Shown: positions 29,024-40,839, counted from the stretch's first letter. The stretch: 64,000 nucleotides of DNA from Halobaculum magnesiiphilum (GCF_019823105.1 NZ_CP081958.1:372001-436000); one strand, 5' to 3'. Numbers and translations: made by a program. Notes: a model not told the origin generated them from the sequence alone.

Positions 29024-30358
29024 CTACCTGCGCGCCAGCACCACGCCCGTCGCCGAGGCGACGAACCCGATGGCAGCGAGCACGCCGAACAGCGTCGGCG
29101 GGTTCGCGTACGTCAACACGGTGCCGGCGACGGCGCCGCCGAGGGCGCCGACGCCGAAGACGCCGAGATACGTGTAGCCGTACGACAGCCCGCGGGTGCC
29201 CGCGGGAGTGTACTCGGCGACGGTGGCCTGATAGAACGGCTGGACGACGAACAGCGCGGCGCCCAGCACCGCGCCGAAGACGAGGAACGGCCCGAACCCG
29301 AGGTTCGCGACCGGGAGGAACAACAGCGCCAGCACGCCGAGCACCCCGAAGCTCAGCGCGATCCCCCGCTCGACGGGGATCCGGTCGGTGAGCTTCCCGC
29401 CGACGTACTGGCCGACGACGCCGACCATCAGGAGGCCGGAGTAGACGTAGTTCGCGGGCGAGACCTCCCGGCCGCCGAGCCCGCCGAGGAGGTCGGCGAC
29501 GCCGCCGGGCAGCAGCGACCCGACGACGACCGGGGCGAAGCCGGGGAGGTCGTCGAGCAGTTCGGGCATGAACGTGAGCACGCCCCGGTAGTACAGCCCC
29601 GACAGCATCACGACGAGGAACACGAGCGCGAAGCTGCCCGTGAACAGCACGCGCGACTCGGCGACGAACTCCGAGAACGAGTCGACCCCGGCGTCGGCCT
29701 TCGAGTCGCCCGCGTCCGTGCCGCCGTCGGCGGCGGTCTCCACGGCCGCCGTCTCGTCGAAGCTCGCTCGGACGGCGTACAGCGCCGCAAGCAGCGCCGG
29801 CGCCGCGAGGATCGCCGCGGCCGTCCGCCAGTCGAGGGCCAACAGCATGAGCGTCGTGAGCAGCGGCCCGAGCCCGATGCCGAGGTTGCCCGCCATGCCG
29901 TGGTACGCGAAGCCGGTGCCGCGCTCCTCGACACCCTTCGAGAGCAGCGCGAGCCCGGCCGGGTGGTACACCGACGCGGAGACGCCCCACACCACCATCG
30001 CGAGGGTGATCGACACGAGCCCGGGCGCGACCCCGAGCAGGACGAAGGACGCGGCCATGCCGACGAGGCAGGCGGTGATGAGCCGCCTCGATCCCACGCG
30101 GTCGACGAGCACGCCGCCCGGGAGCGCGCCCAGGCCGAACAGCCCGTAGCCGACCGTTACCAACAGCCCGAGCGTCGCGGAGGTGACCGCGACCTCGACG
30201 GGGCCCAGCGCCACCACGTCGAACTCCGCCAGCCAGATGGGGATGAAGATCGGAATGGACAGCTCGTAGGTGTGGACCATCCCGTGGGCCAGCATGGTGA
30301 GCCCGACGATGGACCTGTCGTTCCGGTTCACACGCGAACGAGGCCACTCCGGCGGCAT
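29024..30358 (-). CDS. MFS transporter (second)
   Basis: 444 residues with 12 membrane segments. The first-half motif is GVLVDRVGSRRLITACLVG and the second-half motif is GGKLTDRIPVERGIAL. Between them is an acidic loop (TAADGGTDAGDSKADAGVDSFSEF). The start MPPEWPRSRVNRNDRSIVGLTML at 30358 begins just before TM1; the frame stays open far upstream, but without coding character. The substrate is unknown. The gene ends next to the hairpin-rich region. Confidence 0.83.
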   Translation of the reverse strand: MPPEWPRSRVNRNDRSIVGLTMLAHGMVHTYELSIPIFIPIWLAEFDVVALGPVEVAVTSATLGLLVTVGYGLFGLGALPGGVLVDRVGSRRLITACLVGMAASFVLLGVAPGLVSITLAMVVWGVSASVYHPAGLALLSKGVEERGTGFAYHGMAGNLGIGLGPLLTTLMLLALDWRTAAAILAAPALLAALYAVRASFDETAAVETAADGGTDAGDSKADAGVDSFSEFVAESRVLFTGSFALVFLVVMLSGLYYRGVLTFMPELLDDLPGFAPVVVGSLLPGGVADLLGGLGGREVSPANYVYSGLLMVGVVGQYVGGKLTDRIPVERGIALSFGVLGVLALLFLPVANLGFGPFLVFGAVLGAALFVVQPFYQATVAEYTPAGTRGLSYGYTYLGVFGVGALGGAVAGTVLTYANPPTLFGVLAAIGFVASATGVVLARR

Positions 30359-30598
30359 GTACGCGTCGGTGTCGGCACGACCGGCCGGGGAGTCCCGACT
30401 GCCGGCAACGGCTCCCGCTGACCGACCGCCGGTCGACCGCCGAACGATCGGGAACCGACCCTGTCGGTCGGTATCGCTCCGGAGCGCGGGGGAGCGTACC
30501 GGTCGGATACCTGCAAGAAATATCAACGATGCGACGTGGCTCGAAGAACTTAATATGCCGAACACGAATCGCTCCGCCCAGGCTCTCTCGAAGGACCG

Positions 30599-30967
30599 AT
30601 GTACTGTATCCACTGCCGCGCTCCCGTCCGCTACAACCGGGCGCTCGTGCGCGAACACGACGGCCGAACGCTCGCCGGACTGTGCTCGGAGTGCGAGCGC
30701 GAGCAGTTCGGCCGGGTCCTCCGGGGCGGCTACGCGGACCCGAGCGGGGCGTGTCTGTTCTGCTCGCGGCCGGGCGCCCTCGCGCTCCCGGTCCACCGCA
30801 TCGACCTGGACGACGGTCCCGACGACCACTCCGAGACCAGGGGCTACCCGGTCGAGGTGACGACCCCCCGCCTGTGTGACGGGCACGCCGGCGAGGCGTT
30901 CGGGCTGGAGGCCGAGCGCCTCCGGTCGGAGGCGACGCTCGCGACGTACGCCGTCGACGACGACTGA
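30599..30967 (+). CDS. Haloarchaeal multi-CxxC zinc-binding protein
   Basis: 122 residues. MYCIHCRAPVRYNRALV, LCSECEREQFG and GACLFCSRPGALALPVHRID give three CxxC or CxxxC pairs, and RLCDGHAGEAF gives a further Cys/His, so it probably binds one or two zinc ions. A TATA-like cttaatat (30549-30556) is 43-50 bases before the ATG. Probably an uncharacterised haloarchaeal family of small zinc proteins; no catalytic motif. Confidence 0.72.
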   Translation: MYCIHCRAPVRYNRALVREHDGRTLAGLCSECEREQFGRVLRGGYADPSGACLFCSRPGALALPVHRIDLDDGPDDHSETRGYPVEVTTPRLCDGHAGEAFGLEAERLRSEATLATYAVDDD

Positions 30968-31015
30968 CCGTCGGAAACGAAACGACTAATCGCCCCCCGC
31001 GACTACCGCGGGGTA

Positions 31016-31345
31016 ATGAGCGCGCACGACTGGCCCCACGACCCCGACGGCGAGCAGGGCAGCGAGGGACGCCGAAAGTACGGGCACGCGGTGCTGGTGA
31101 AGAAGGTCGACGAGGAGGAGGACTTCCCGCTTCGCGCCGGCGACTACCGCGAGGAGTTCGGCGACCACCCGGTCCGACTGGACGCGGACACCGTCGTCTC
31201 CGTCGACGACATCTTCGAACACATCGACGACGACGCCGAGTTCGAGGACATCGTCGCCTTCCACAAGGCCGTCGGCGAGACGATGCGCGCCAACGACTAC
31301 TGGACGTACGAGGGCGCCGACGCGTTCACCCGCACGCGCGGATAG
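31016..31345 (+). CDS. DUF5785 family protein
   Basis: 109 residues: MSAHDWPHDPDGEQGSEGRRKYGHAVLVKKVDEEEDFPLRAGDYREEFGDHPVRLDADTVVSVDDIFEHIDDD. This is the pattern that I know from the haloarchaeal DUF5785 family. It is small, acidic and soluble, with no catalytic motif. A TATA-like element, acgactaatcg (about 30982-30992), lies 25-34 bases before the ATG. Confidence 0.75.
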   Translation: MSAHDWPHDPDGEQGSEGRRKYGHAVLVKKVDEEEDFPLRAGDYREEFGDHPVRLDADTVVSVDDIFEHIDDDAEFEDIVAFHKAVGETMRANDYWTYEGADAFTRTRG

Positions 31346-31503
31346 CACGGTTGATAGATCCCACGGTTGGATCTTGGACCGCGCCACGGTCGGATCGCGC
31401 GACCCTCGACCGTCTCCGATGAACGTCGGATCGAGTAGTCGCATCCGGTCGCGTACAACCGTGTTCGGAGTCTAGCCGACCCGGCGTCGGTGCGCGGCCC
31501 CGT

Positions 31504-32181
31504 TCACCGCGTCCGTCCGCCGATCTCGCGCTCGAAATCCTCGCGCTCCCACGTGCGCGTCCCCTCGCCCTCGACCTCGTTTTGGAGCTTCTCCTCGAGC
31601 AGATTGATCGCCATGCGGTTGGCCCCCTCGGGGATGATCAGGTCCGCGTGCTTCTTGCTCGGCTCGATGAACTGTTCGTGCATCGGCTTCACCGTCGAGA
31701 GGTACTGGTCGATCACGCCCTCCAGGTCGCGCCCGCGGTCGACCACGTCGCGCTCGATGCGCCGGAGGATACGCACGTCGGCGTCCGTCTCGACGTACAG
31801 GCGGAGGTCCAGCATGTCGTTGATCTCCTCGTCGTACAGCGCGAGGATCCCCTCGACGACGATCACGTCGGTCGGCTCGACGGTCTCCGTCTCCTCCTTG
31901 CGGTTGTGGATCTCGAAGTCGTACTGCGGCATCTCGACGCTGTTGCCCGACAGCAGCGTCTCCAGGTGTTCCCGGAGGAGTTCCCACTCGAACGCGTCGG
32001 GGTGGTCGTAGTTCACCTCCGCGCGCTCCTCGAGGTCGAGATGCGAGAGGTCCCGGTAGTAGTTGTCGAGCGGGATGCGGGTCACCGAGTCGGCGACGCG
32101 CTCGGTGATCAACCGGGAGACGGTCGTCTTTCCGGCGCCGGTCCCCCCGGCGATGCCGACGACGAACGAGGGGTACGTCAT
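31504..32181 (-). CDS. udk: Uridine kinase
   Basis: 225 residues. The P-loop is GIAGGTGAGKTTVSRLI near the N-terminus, followed by the uridine-kinase signatures IPLDNYYRD, YDHPDAFEWELL, VIVVEGILALYDEEI and RILRRIERDVVDRGRDLEGVI. It phosphorylates uridine and cytidine with ATP or GTP in pyrimidine salvage. The start at 32181 (MTYPSFVVGIAG) is preferred; in-frame ATGs four and 15 codons upstream add only short, nonconserved sequence. It is divergent from the Tat lipoprotein gene. Confidence 0.93.
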   Translation of the reverse strand: MTYPSFVVGIAGGTGAGKTTVSRLITERVADSVTRIPLDNYYRDLSHLDLEERAEVNYDHPDAFEWELLREHLETLLSGNSVEMPQYDFEIHNRKEETETVEPTDVIVVEGILALYDEEINDMLDLRLYVETDADVRILRRIERDVVDRGRDLEGVIDQYLSTVKPMHEQFIEPSKKHADLIIPEGANRMAINLLEEKLQNEVEGEGTRTWEREDFEREIGGRTR

Positions 32182-32272
32182 TCGCCCTGTCATCCCCGGC
32201 GCGTCGGCTTGGGCGTGTCGGTCCACCGGTCCCGTGCTCGATGCTCCCGTGTGTACCGTTCACATTCGGTCA

Positions 32273-32282
32273 ACTTTATAAA
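32273..32282 (+). promoter_or_regulatory. TATA box of the lipoprotein gene
   Basis: tttataaac within actttataaacgg ends about 23 bases before the ATG at 32305. The spacing fits a leaderless transcript and fixes the start of the lipoprotein. Confidence 0.65.
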
Positions 32283-32304
32283 CGGCTACGGCATTGGCTC
32301 TCAC

Positions 32305-33654
32305 ATGGCACGCAAGATCGATCGCCGTGACGTCCTGAAGGGCGCCGGCACGGCAGGCGTTGTCGGACTCGCAGGATGTATCACCCAGAACGAATCGGGC
32401 GGCGGAAACGGTGGCGGCGGCGGCGGTGGCGGTGACGGCGGCGACGACGAGGAGACCGAAGCCGAGGGGGAGACCACCGAGGCACCCGACGACTCCGAGT
32501 CGATGCGCACCGTGATGCACTCGGTGCTGATGCCGCTCACCGGCGACCTCGCGTCGCTCGGCGGTCCGATCCGCGACGGCGGGACGCTCCCGGTGAAGCA
32601 GCTCCGCGCCGCCGGCGACATGCCCGTCGAGTTCGACCAGACGGTCGAAGACACCCAGACCGACCCGCAGGCGGGGATCCAGGCGGCCAACGGGCTCGCG
32701 AACGCCGGCTACCCGACCGTGTGTGGACCGGCCTCCTCCGGTGTGAACCTCCAGGTCACCCGAGAGGTGTTCATCCCCAACGGGATGATCGGCTGCTCGC
32801 CGTCCTCGACGTCGCCCAACGTGACGACGCTCGACGACGACGACCTGATCTTCCGGACGGCGCCCTCGGACGCGCTGCAGGGTCAGGTCATGGCGCAGGT
32901 GGCCAACGAGGAGCTCGACAACTCCAGCGCCTCGATCCTGTACGTCAACAACGACTACGGGCAGGCGTTGGCCGACTCGTTCTCCCAGTCGTTCGCGGAC
33001 AACTACTCCGGGTCGGTCCAGGAGTCGGTCGCGTTCGAGCAGGAGCAGTCCAGCTACACCTCGCCGCTGTCGACGGCGATGAACGACTCGCCGGACATGC
33101 TCGTCGTCATCGGCTACCCGGCCTCCGGGATCCAGATCTTCCGCGACTTCTACGCGAACTACGACAACGAGACGGAGGTGCTGGTGACCGACGGGCTCGT
33201 CGACCCGACGCTCCCCGACGAGGTCGGCAACGACATGGCGAACGTGTACGCCACGACGCCGCAGGCGACCGGCCCCGGCCAGGACGAGTTCGCCTCGCTG
33301 TACGAGGACGAGTACGACCGCGCGCCCGGCGTGTTCAACGCCCACGCGTACGACGCCTCCGCCGTCTGCCTGCTCGCGAACGTCAAGGCGGGCGAGAACG
33401 ACGGCGACGTGATCAAAGAGGAGATGCGCGCGGTGGCCAACCCCAACGACGGGATGGAGGTCACGCCCGGGAACCTCGCCGAGGGGCTGCGGGCCGTCGC
33501 GAACGGCGACGACGTGTACTACCAGGGCGCCTCCTCGTCGGTCGACTTCGACGAGAACGGCGACATGACGGCCGTCACGTACGCGTTCCTCCAGTACAAC
33601 ACGGACGTGGAGGGCAACGTCGAGACGATCAGCACCATCGACTTCGAGGCCTGA
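32305..33654 (+). CDS. Tat-exported lipoprotein, LivK-like ABC substrate-binding protein
   Basis: 449 residues. The Tat motif is DRRDVLKGAG (Arg7-Arg8), and the lipobox is GLAG-Cys25, so the mature protein should be a lipid-anchored surface protein. A Gly/Asp/Glu-rich linker (about 33-68) is followed by a type I periplasmic-binding fold (PLTGDLASLGGPIRDGGTLPVKQLRAAG; ILYVNNDYGQALADSF; VLVTDGLVDPTLPDEVG), as in branched-chain amino acid, amide and urea transporters. No ABC permease or ATPase gene is near, so either its partners lie elsewhere or it is a sensor. It is strongly expressed-looking in codon use and promoter. Confidence 0.88.
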   Translation: MARKIDRRDVLKGAGTAGVVGLAGCITQNESGGGNGGGGGGGGDGGDDEETEAEGETTEAPDDSESMRTVMHSVLMPLTGDLASLGGPIRDGGTLPVKQLRAAGDMPVEFDQTVEDTQTDPQAGIQAANGLANAGYPTVCGPASSGVNLQVTREVFIPNGMIGCSPSSTSPNVTTLDDDDLIFRTAPSDALQGQVMAQVANEELDNSSASILYVNNDYGQALADSFSQSFADNYSGSVQESVAFEQEQSSYTSPLSTAMNDSPDMLVVIGYPASGIQIFRDFYANYDNETEVLVTDGLVDPTLPDEVGNDMANVYATTPQATGPGQDEFASLYEDEYDRAPGVFNAHAYDASAVCLLANVKAGENDGDVIKEEMRAVANPNDGMEVTPGNLAEGLRAVANGDDVYYQGASSSVDFDENGDMTAVTYAFLQYNTDVEGNVETISTIDFEA

Positions 33655-33663
33655 TCGGCCGGC

Positions 33664-33690
33664 CGCGGTCGACCGCGTTCGGATTTTTTA
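33664..33690 (+). terminator. Hairpin and oligo-T after the lipoprotein gene
   Basis: A 14-base perfect palindrome (cgcggtcgaccgcg, 33664-33677) is followed by a T6 run (ggatttttta). The T-run alone is a typical archaeal termination signal. It begins ten bases after the stop codon. Confidence 0.5.
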
Positions 33691-33852
33691 TTCGCGTCCA
33701 CACGTCCACAGCCGCCGGCTCGACCCCGCTCGTCCACGCCCGTCAGTTCGTCCCCACCCGCCGGTTCATCCGTCGACCGACCCCCGCTCCGTCTCGCCGT
33801 CCTCGACCGCCGCGACCCTCGGATTTAGGCCCTCCCCGGCCGCAGCCAGGGT

Positions 33853-35001
33853 ATGCACGTACTGAAGAACGGAACCGTCGTCGACGCCGACGGCGCGCGC
33901 GAGGCGGACGTGGCGATCGTGGACGACGAGATCGTCGCCGTCGGCGAGGTGGGACGCGGCGACACCGAGACCGACGTGAGCGGGCAGTTCGTCGCGCCCG
34001 GCCTGATCGACTCGCACGTTCACCTGATGATGGACGGCCGTCCGGACGTGGCGACCGCACAGGACGAGAGCGACTTCGACCACACGTACATCGCCGCCGC
34101 GAACCTCCGAAAGGCCGTGGAGGCCGGCGTGACGACGGTTCGCGACCTCGGCGCCAACGGGACGCTCGCGCTCGATGCCGGCCATGCGGTCGCCGAGGGG
34201 CGGCTCGTCGGCCCGCGCGTGCTCGCGTGCGGGGAGAACGTCGTGATGACCGGCGGCCACGGCCACTGGTTCGGCCGGGAGGCCGACGGTCCCGACGAGG
34301 TCCGCAGGGCCGCCCGCGAGCAGCTCAAACGCGGCGCCGACGTGATCAAGTGCATGGCGACCGGGGGCGTGCTCACCGAGGGCGCACAGACCGGCGCGCC
34401 GGAGCTCACCTACGAGGAGCTGGAGGCGCTCGTCGACGCCGCCAGCGCGAAGGGCGTCCCGACCGCCGCACACGCCCACGGGAAGGAGGGACTGCTCAAC
34501 GCCGTCGACGCCGGCATCACCAGCATCGAGCACGGCACGTTCATGGATCGGGAGGCGGCGGAGGCGATGGCCGCCGGGGGGACGTACTGGGTTCCGACCG
34601 CCGCGGCGCTGAAGAACATCGTCGAGAACCCCGGCTCCGGGATCCCGCAGTCGGCGATGGCGAAGGCCACCGAGGCCGCCGAGGCGTTCGCCTCCTCGTT
34701 CGACCACGCCGAGGCCGCGGGCGTCGACATCGCGATGGGCACCGACGCGGGCACGCCGTTCAATCGCTTCGACAACATCGCCGACGAGCTGTCGTACATG
34801 GTCGAGTTCGGGATGAGCCCCGAGGCGGCGCTGGAGGCCGCCACCGTCACCGCCGCACGGCTGTGCGGACTCGACGATACCGGCCGCGTCGCCGAGGACT
34901 ACCGCGCGGACCTGGTCGTCCTCGACGGGAACCCCGCCGAGGACGCCGACGCCTGGCAGGACCCGAGCGCGGTGTTCGCCGCCGGCGACCGGGTCGCCTG
35001 A
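33853..35001 (+). CDS. Metal-dependent amidohydrolase (imidazolonepropionase/prolidase-like)
   Basis: 382 residues. The amidohydrolase-superfamily barrel shows DSHVHLMMDG (HxH), a likely carboxylated Lys in DVIKCMATGG, HAHGKEG, SIEHGTFM and MGTDAGTPFN (the Asp). Members of this branch hydrolyse Xaa-Pro dipeptides, aryl-dialkyl phosphates or related amides, and the substrate is open. A T-rich element about 25 bases upstream of the ATG (ggatttaggc, 33821-33830) fits a leaderless start. The gene is close to an amidase (35376-36716), which may mark a small hydrolase neighbourhood. Confidence 0.87.
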   Translation: MHVLKNGTVVDADGAREADVAIVDDEIVAVGEVGRGDTETDVSGQFVAPGLIDSHVHLMMDGRPDVATAQDESDFDHTYIAAANLRKAVEAGVTTVRDLGANGTLALDAGHAVAEGRLVGPRVLACGENVVMTGGHGHWFGREADGPDEVRRAAREQLKRGADVIKCMATGGVLTEGAQTGAPELTYEELEALVDAASAKGVPTAAHAHGKEGLLNAVDAGITSIEHGTFMDREAAEAMAAGGTYWVPTAAALKNIVENPGSGIPQSAMAKATEAAEAFASSFDHAEAAGVDIAMGTDAGTPFNRFDNIADELSYMVEFGMSPEAALEAATVTAARLCGLDDTGRVAEDYRADLVVLDGNPAEDADAWQDPSAVFAAGDRVA

Positions 35002-35090
35002 TCGGTCGACTCCACGAGGTCGCTCGCTCGGTACAGCCGAGCGAGATCCGGGGCGTGCCTTTTTAGCGATCAAACGAATTGGTCCGCTCG

Positions 35091-35246
35091 ATGCCGGAGT
35101 GTACAAACTGTGGCGGGTTCGTCACCGAAGGGTACGTACGGGTGTTCGCGCCCGACGGGCTGGAGACCGTTCGGGTGTGCCCGAACTGCGAGGACAAGCT
35201 GCGCGACGGGGCCGACGTTCGCGACGCGCGGTCGAAACGGAACTGA
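35091..35246 (+). CDS. DUF7563-like zinc-ribbon protein (51 aa)
   Basis: MPECTNCGGFVTEGYVRVFAPDGLETVRVCPNCEDKLRDGADVRDARSKRN. The pairs CTNC and CPNC hold one zinc. I recognise the MPEC-NCG-FVT-YVRVFAP opening as the small haloarchaeal family annotated DUF7563 (from memory). The TATA-like cctttttagcg (about 35058-35068) lies 24-33 bases before the ATG. Function unknown; such proteins have been suggested as stress or regulatory microproteins. Confidence 0.82.
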   Translation: MPECTNCGGFVTEGYVRVFAPDGLETVRVCPNCEDKLRDGADVRDARSKRN

Positions 35247-35375
35247 TCGGGGATGATCGCCGTGAGCCCTCCGTCGCTCCGTCCGTCATCCGGAGCGGCT
35301 CACCGAACTCCCTCCGACAACGAATAACCGAACTCCCTCCGAAGAACTACTACCCGACCGAGGGAAGTGGTGGGC

Positions 35376-36716
35376 ATGCGCACAGACCTCACCGGCGAGG
35401 CGCTCGCCGACCTCGCACGCGCGCTCCGAACCGGCGAACGAACCCCGGGGGCGTACGCGAACGACGTTCGGGACCGGATCGACGACCGCGACGGCGACGT
35501 TCGCGCGTGGGTCGACGGCGGCAAGTCGCGCGCGTGGCTGACCGCCGAAGCCGACGCCCTCGAGGCGCGACACGGCGGGGCGGACCCCTCGACGAACAGC
35601 GCGGCCGGCGGCGACCGTCCGCCGCTGTTCGGCGTCCCCGTGGGCGTCAAGGACATCTTCCACGTCGACAGGCTGGCGACCCGAGCCGGGTCGGAGCTTC
35701 CCGCGGCCGCCCTCGCGGGCCCCGAGTCGACGGCGGTCCGACGGCTCCGCGCGGCCGGCGCATACGTTGCCGGGAAGACGCACACGACCGAGTTCGCGTA
35801 CTTCGCGCCGGGACCGACGCGCAACCCGCACGACCTCGACCGGACGCCCGGCGGATCGTCGAGCGGGTCGGCGGCGGCCGTCGCCGCCGGCACCGCGCCG
35901 CTCGCGCTCGGGACCCAGACCGTCGGCTCGGTCATCCGGCCCGCGGCCTTCTGCGGCGTCGTCGGCTTCAAACCCACCCGCGACCGGATCCCGACCGACG
36001 GCGTGATCCCCCTCGCGGAGTCCGTCGATCACGTCGGAACCTTCACGCGCGACGTCGCCGGCGCGTCGCTCGCGGCGTCGGTGCTCCTCGACGACTGGGA
36101 GGACGGACGGACGGGCGAGCCCGACGAACCGGTGACGCTCGGCGTCCCGGACGGTCCGTACCTCGATCAGGCGTCCGACGCCGGGCGGGAGGCGTTCGAG
36201 CGGGCGCTCGATGCGCTCGCGACCGCCGGGTACGACCTCGTGCGCGTCACGGCGTTCCCCGACATCGACGACGTGAACGACCGACACGACACGCTCGTCG
36301 CCGCCGAGGCCGCGCTCGCGCACGGCGAGTGGTACGACCGGTACGCCGATCGCTACGCCGAGGCGACCCGCGAACTGATCGAGGACGGGCGGTCCGCGCC
36401 GGTTTCGGCGCTGATCCGGGGTCGACGCGGGCGGGACGAACTGTGCGACTCACTGGCGGCGACCGCGGCGGAGCACGGCATCGACGCGTGGGTCGCGCCG
36501 GCGGCTCCCGGGCCGGCGCCCGAGGGGATCGACGACACCGGGGACCCGGTGATGAACCTCCCGTGGACGCACGCCGGGCTCCCGACGGTTGGCCTCCCCG
36601 CCGGCGATGTGGACGGCCTCCCCGTCGGCGTGCAAGTCGCCGCCGGGTTCGGCGAGGACGAACGGCTCCTGTCGTGGGCCGACGGGATCGCGGGGGCCGT
36701 CGACGACGCCGCGTAG
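35376..36716 (+). CDS. Amidase (amidase-signature family)
   Basis: 446 residues. The amidase signature triad is present: Lys92 (GVPVGVKDIFHV), a serine of GGSSSGSAAAVAAG (161-165, the cis-Ser) and Ser185 (TVGSVIRPAAFCGVVGFKP, the nucleophile). The fold is complete, without the extra domains of GatA or allophanate hydrolase. Substrate unknown. The ATG at 36376-36378 is not used; the start MRTDLTGEALADLA at 35376 begins at the normal N-terminus, with an in-frame GTG three codons earlier as an alternative. It is followed by tRNA-Glu. Confidence 0.88.
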   Translation: MRTDLTGEALADLARALRTGERTPGAYANDVRDRIDDRDGDVRAWVDGGKSRAWLTAEADALEARHGGADPSTNSAAGGDRPPLFGVPVGVKDIFHVDRLATRAGSELPAAALAGPESTAVRRLRAAGAYVAGKTHTTEFAYFAPGPTRNPHDLDRTPGGSSSGSAAAVAAGTAPLALGTQTVGSVIRPAAFCGVVGFKPTRDRIPTDGVIPLAESVDHVGTFTRDVAGASLAASVLLDDWEDGRTGEPDEPVTLGVPDGPYLDQASDAGREAFERALDALATAGYDLVRVTAFPDIDDVNDRHDTLVAAEAALAHGEWYDRYADRYAEATRELIEDGRSAPVSALIRGRRGRDELCDSLAATAAEHGIDAWVAPAAPGPAPEGIDDTGDPVMNLPWTHAGLPTVGLPAGDVDGLPVGVQVAAGFGEDERLLSWADGIAGAVDDAA

Positions 36717-36819
36717 GCAGCCAGCTGGCACGCCAAACCCACACACGGCGGGGGCGAACCGACACCGTTTTACAGGTCACAGGCGTACGCTGAGGTGCAC
36801 ACACGCAGTGCATCACCGC

Positions 36820-36894
36820 GCTCCGGTGGTGTAGTCCGGCCAATCATATTGCCCTCTCACGGCAATGACCAGGGTTCAAATCCCTGCCGGAGCA
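36820..36894 (+). tRNA. tRNA-Glu (anticodon CTC)
   Basis: A 75-base cloverleaf: acceptor GCTCCGG / CCGGAGC with discriminator A, D-arm with GGTGTAGTCCGGCCAATCA, anticodon stem TTGCC/GGCAA around the loop ctCTCac (CTC, Glu), and T-arm AGGG-TTCAAAT-CCCT. CCA is not encoded. No intron. A TATA-like cgttttacagg lies about 45 bases upstream. Confidence 0.93.
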
Positions 36895-37093
36895 CTTCTC
36901 TTCCGTTCCGCCCGTCGAGTAACCACGCCCTTCCGACGGGCTCCGTCCGTGTCATCGCGAGGAGTTCCCGCTCGGTGCGTATCGCGTTCGGGATCCATCG
37001 TTCGACCGGACGGGGGGCGTACGTGCGTTGTAACAAACCGACTGTGTGGCGAGGAGTGGGATACCGATGCCCCACACGGCCGCGGTTGCCTGA

Positions 37094-37288
37094 CTCGGAT
37101 CGCTGTCGGCTTCCATCCCGCTGCAGTTCTTCAGCGGCGAGTTCCTCCAGTACGCGGTCGTCTTCTTCGTGCTGGCGCTCGTCGCGGCCGTCCTCGGTGC
37201 TCGGGGCGTCGCCGGGGTGAGCATGACGATCGCGAAGTGGCTCGTGATCGTCTTCCTCGTTCTCACGGTCGTCACGCTGGTGCTTTGA
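37094..37288 (+). pseudogene. DUF1328-like small membrane protein without a standard start codon
   Basis: The frame codes a two-helix protein ...[56 protein letters not shown], the layout of DUF1328 (YtjA-like) proteins of haloarchaea and bacteria. It is bounded on the left by an in-frame TGA at 37091-37093, and between that stop and the first helix no ATG, GTG or TTG exists; only CTG (37103, 37121) and ATC (37115) codons are there. Either a non-standard start is used, or an early nonsense/frameshift mutation has killed it, or there is a sequencing error. An ATG at 37067 in the same frame is cut off by this TGA after eight codons. It lies between tRNA-Glu and the 3' end of the rRNA operon. 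Confidence 0.55.
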
Positions 37289-37422
37289 ACTGAGGACCCG
37301 AACGGGAATCCCCGGTCGGGAGCCTCCGAACGACCTGCGTTGCCACTGTTGGATAGGTTCGACGACAGCGATCGACGAAGCCGTCGCTGGCGGCGTGTAC
37401 GTGCGTGTGTCTATAAATGCAG

Positions 37423-37455
37423 AACGGCCCACCAGCGCGGTGCTGGTGAGCCGTT
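37423..37455 (-). terminator. Hairpin behind the 5S gene
   Basis: Outer stem aacggc/gccgtt and inner stem caccagc/gctggtg form a strong hairpin about 20 bases beyond the 5S 3' end on the transcribed strand. It is the likely end of, or a processing point in, the rRNA transcript. No tRNA-Cys follows the 5S gene, unlike in many haloarchaeal operons. Confidence 0.4.
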
Positions 37456-37473
37456 GTGTGTTGCGTATGAGTG

Positions 37474-37594
37474 GTGGGCGGCGAACCGGTGTTTCCAGAG
37501 GCTCTCGCACTCCAGGACTTGCCGGAACGCTGGCGGGCTTAACTTCCGTGTTCGGGATGGGTACGGGTGGTGCCCCGCCGCTGTGGCCGCCCGA
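37474..37594 (-). rRNA. rrf: 5S ribosomal RNA
   Basis: The minus strand reads GGGCGGCCACAGCGGCGGGG... with CCCATCCCGAACACGGAAG, GTTAAGCC and AGTCCTGGAG, the universal archaeal 5S core, and ends GGTTCGCCGCCC. Terminal helix GGGCGGC (37586-37592) pairs with GCCGCCC (37476-37482). Ends are estimated to a few bases. Confidence 0.9.
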
Positions 37595-37647
37595 AGGCCG
37601 ACCATCGGGAACGATCCGATGTAATGCCTGCGTCGGTCTGTCGACCA

Positions 37648-37686
37648 GTATGTACGTGCAATCCAGGTAACGCCTGGACCCGTTCA
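37648..37686 (-). repeat. 23S processing stem, 3' arm
   Basis: Pairs with 40646-40684. Two perfect helices (19 bp gtatgtacgtgcaatccag, and 13 bp ctggacccgttca) flank an internal loop of seven bases on each side (gtaacgc here). The pattern is that of the bulge-helix-bulge cut site used by the archaeal splicing endonuclease to release pre-23S. Confidence 0.8.
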
Positions 37687-37715
37687 CGATGGGTCCCAGT
37701 GCATATGAGTGTGGC

Positions 37716-40627
<2,912 letters not shown>

Positions 40628-40645
40628 TGGTACACTGTGACCCGG

Positions 40646-40684
40646 TGAACGGGTCCAGTGGACGTCTGGATTGCACGTACATAC
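40646..40684 (-). repeat. 23S processing stem, 5' arm
   Basis: Complementary to 37648-37686 (see that entry); the internal loop on this side is acgtcca on the RNA strand. Confidence 0.8.
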
Positions 40685-40839
40685 GGTCGTCATCGCACGT
40701 CGCGTGGGTGGCACGCGAGCGTACATCGACCCTTCCCATTCCCGCTCTCGCGGAATGGTGCATCGATCGTGTGTACCAGTTCATCTCCCCGTGCCACACT
40801 TAAGGGGCACGGTTCGAATCGCGGTACGAGAGTGACCTA

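Noticed and set aside
37290..37473. tRNA-Cys behind 5S rRNA
   Set aside because: The usual distal tRNA of haloarchaeal operons was searched for, but no cloverleaf was found.
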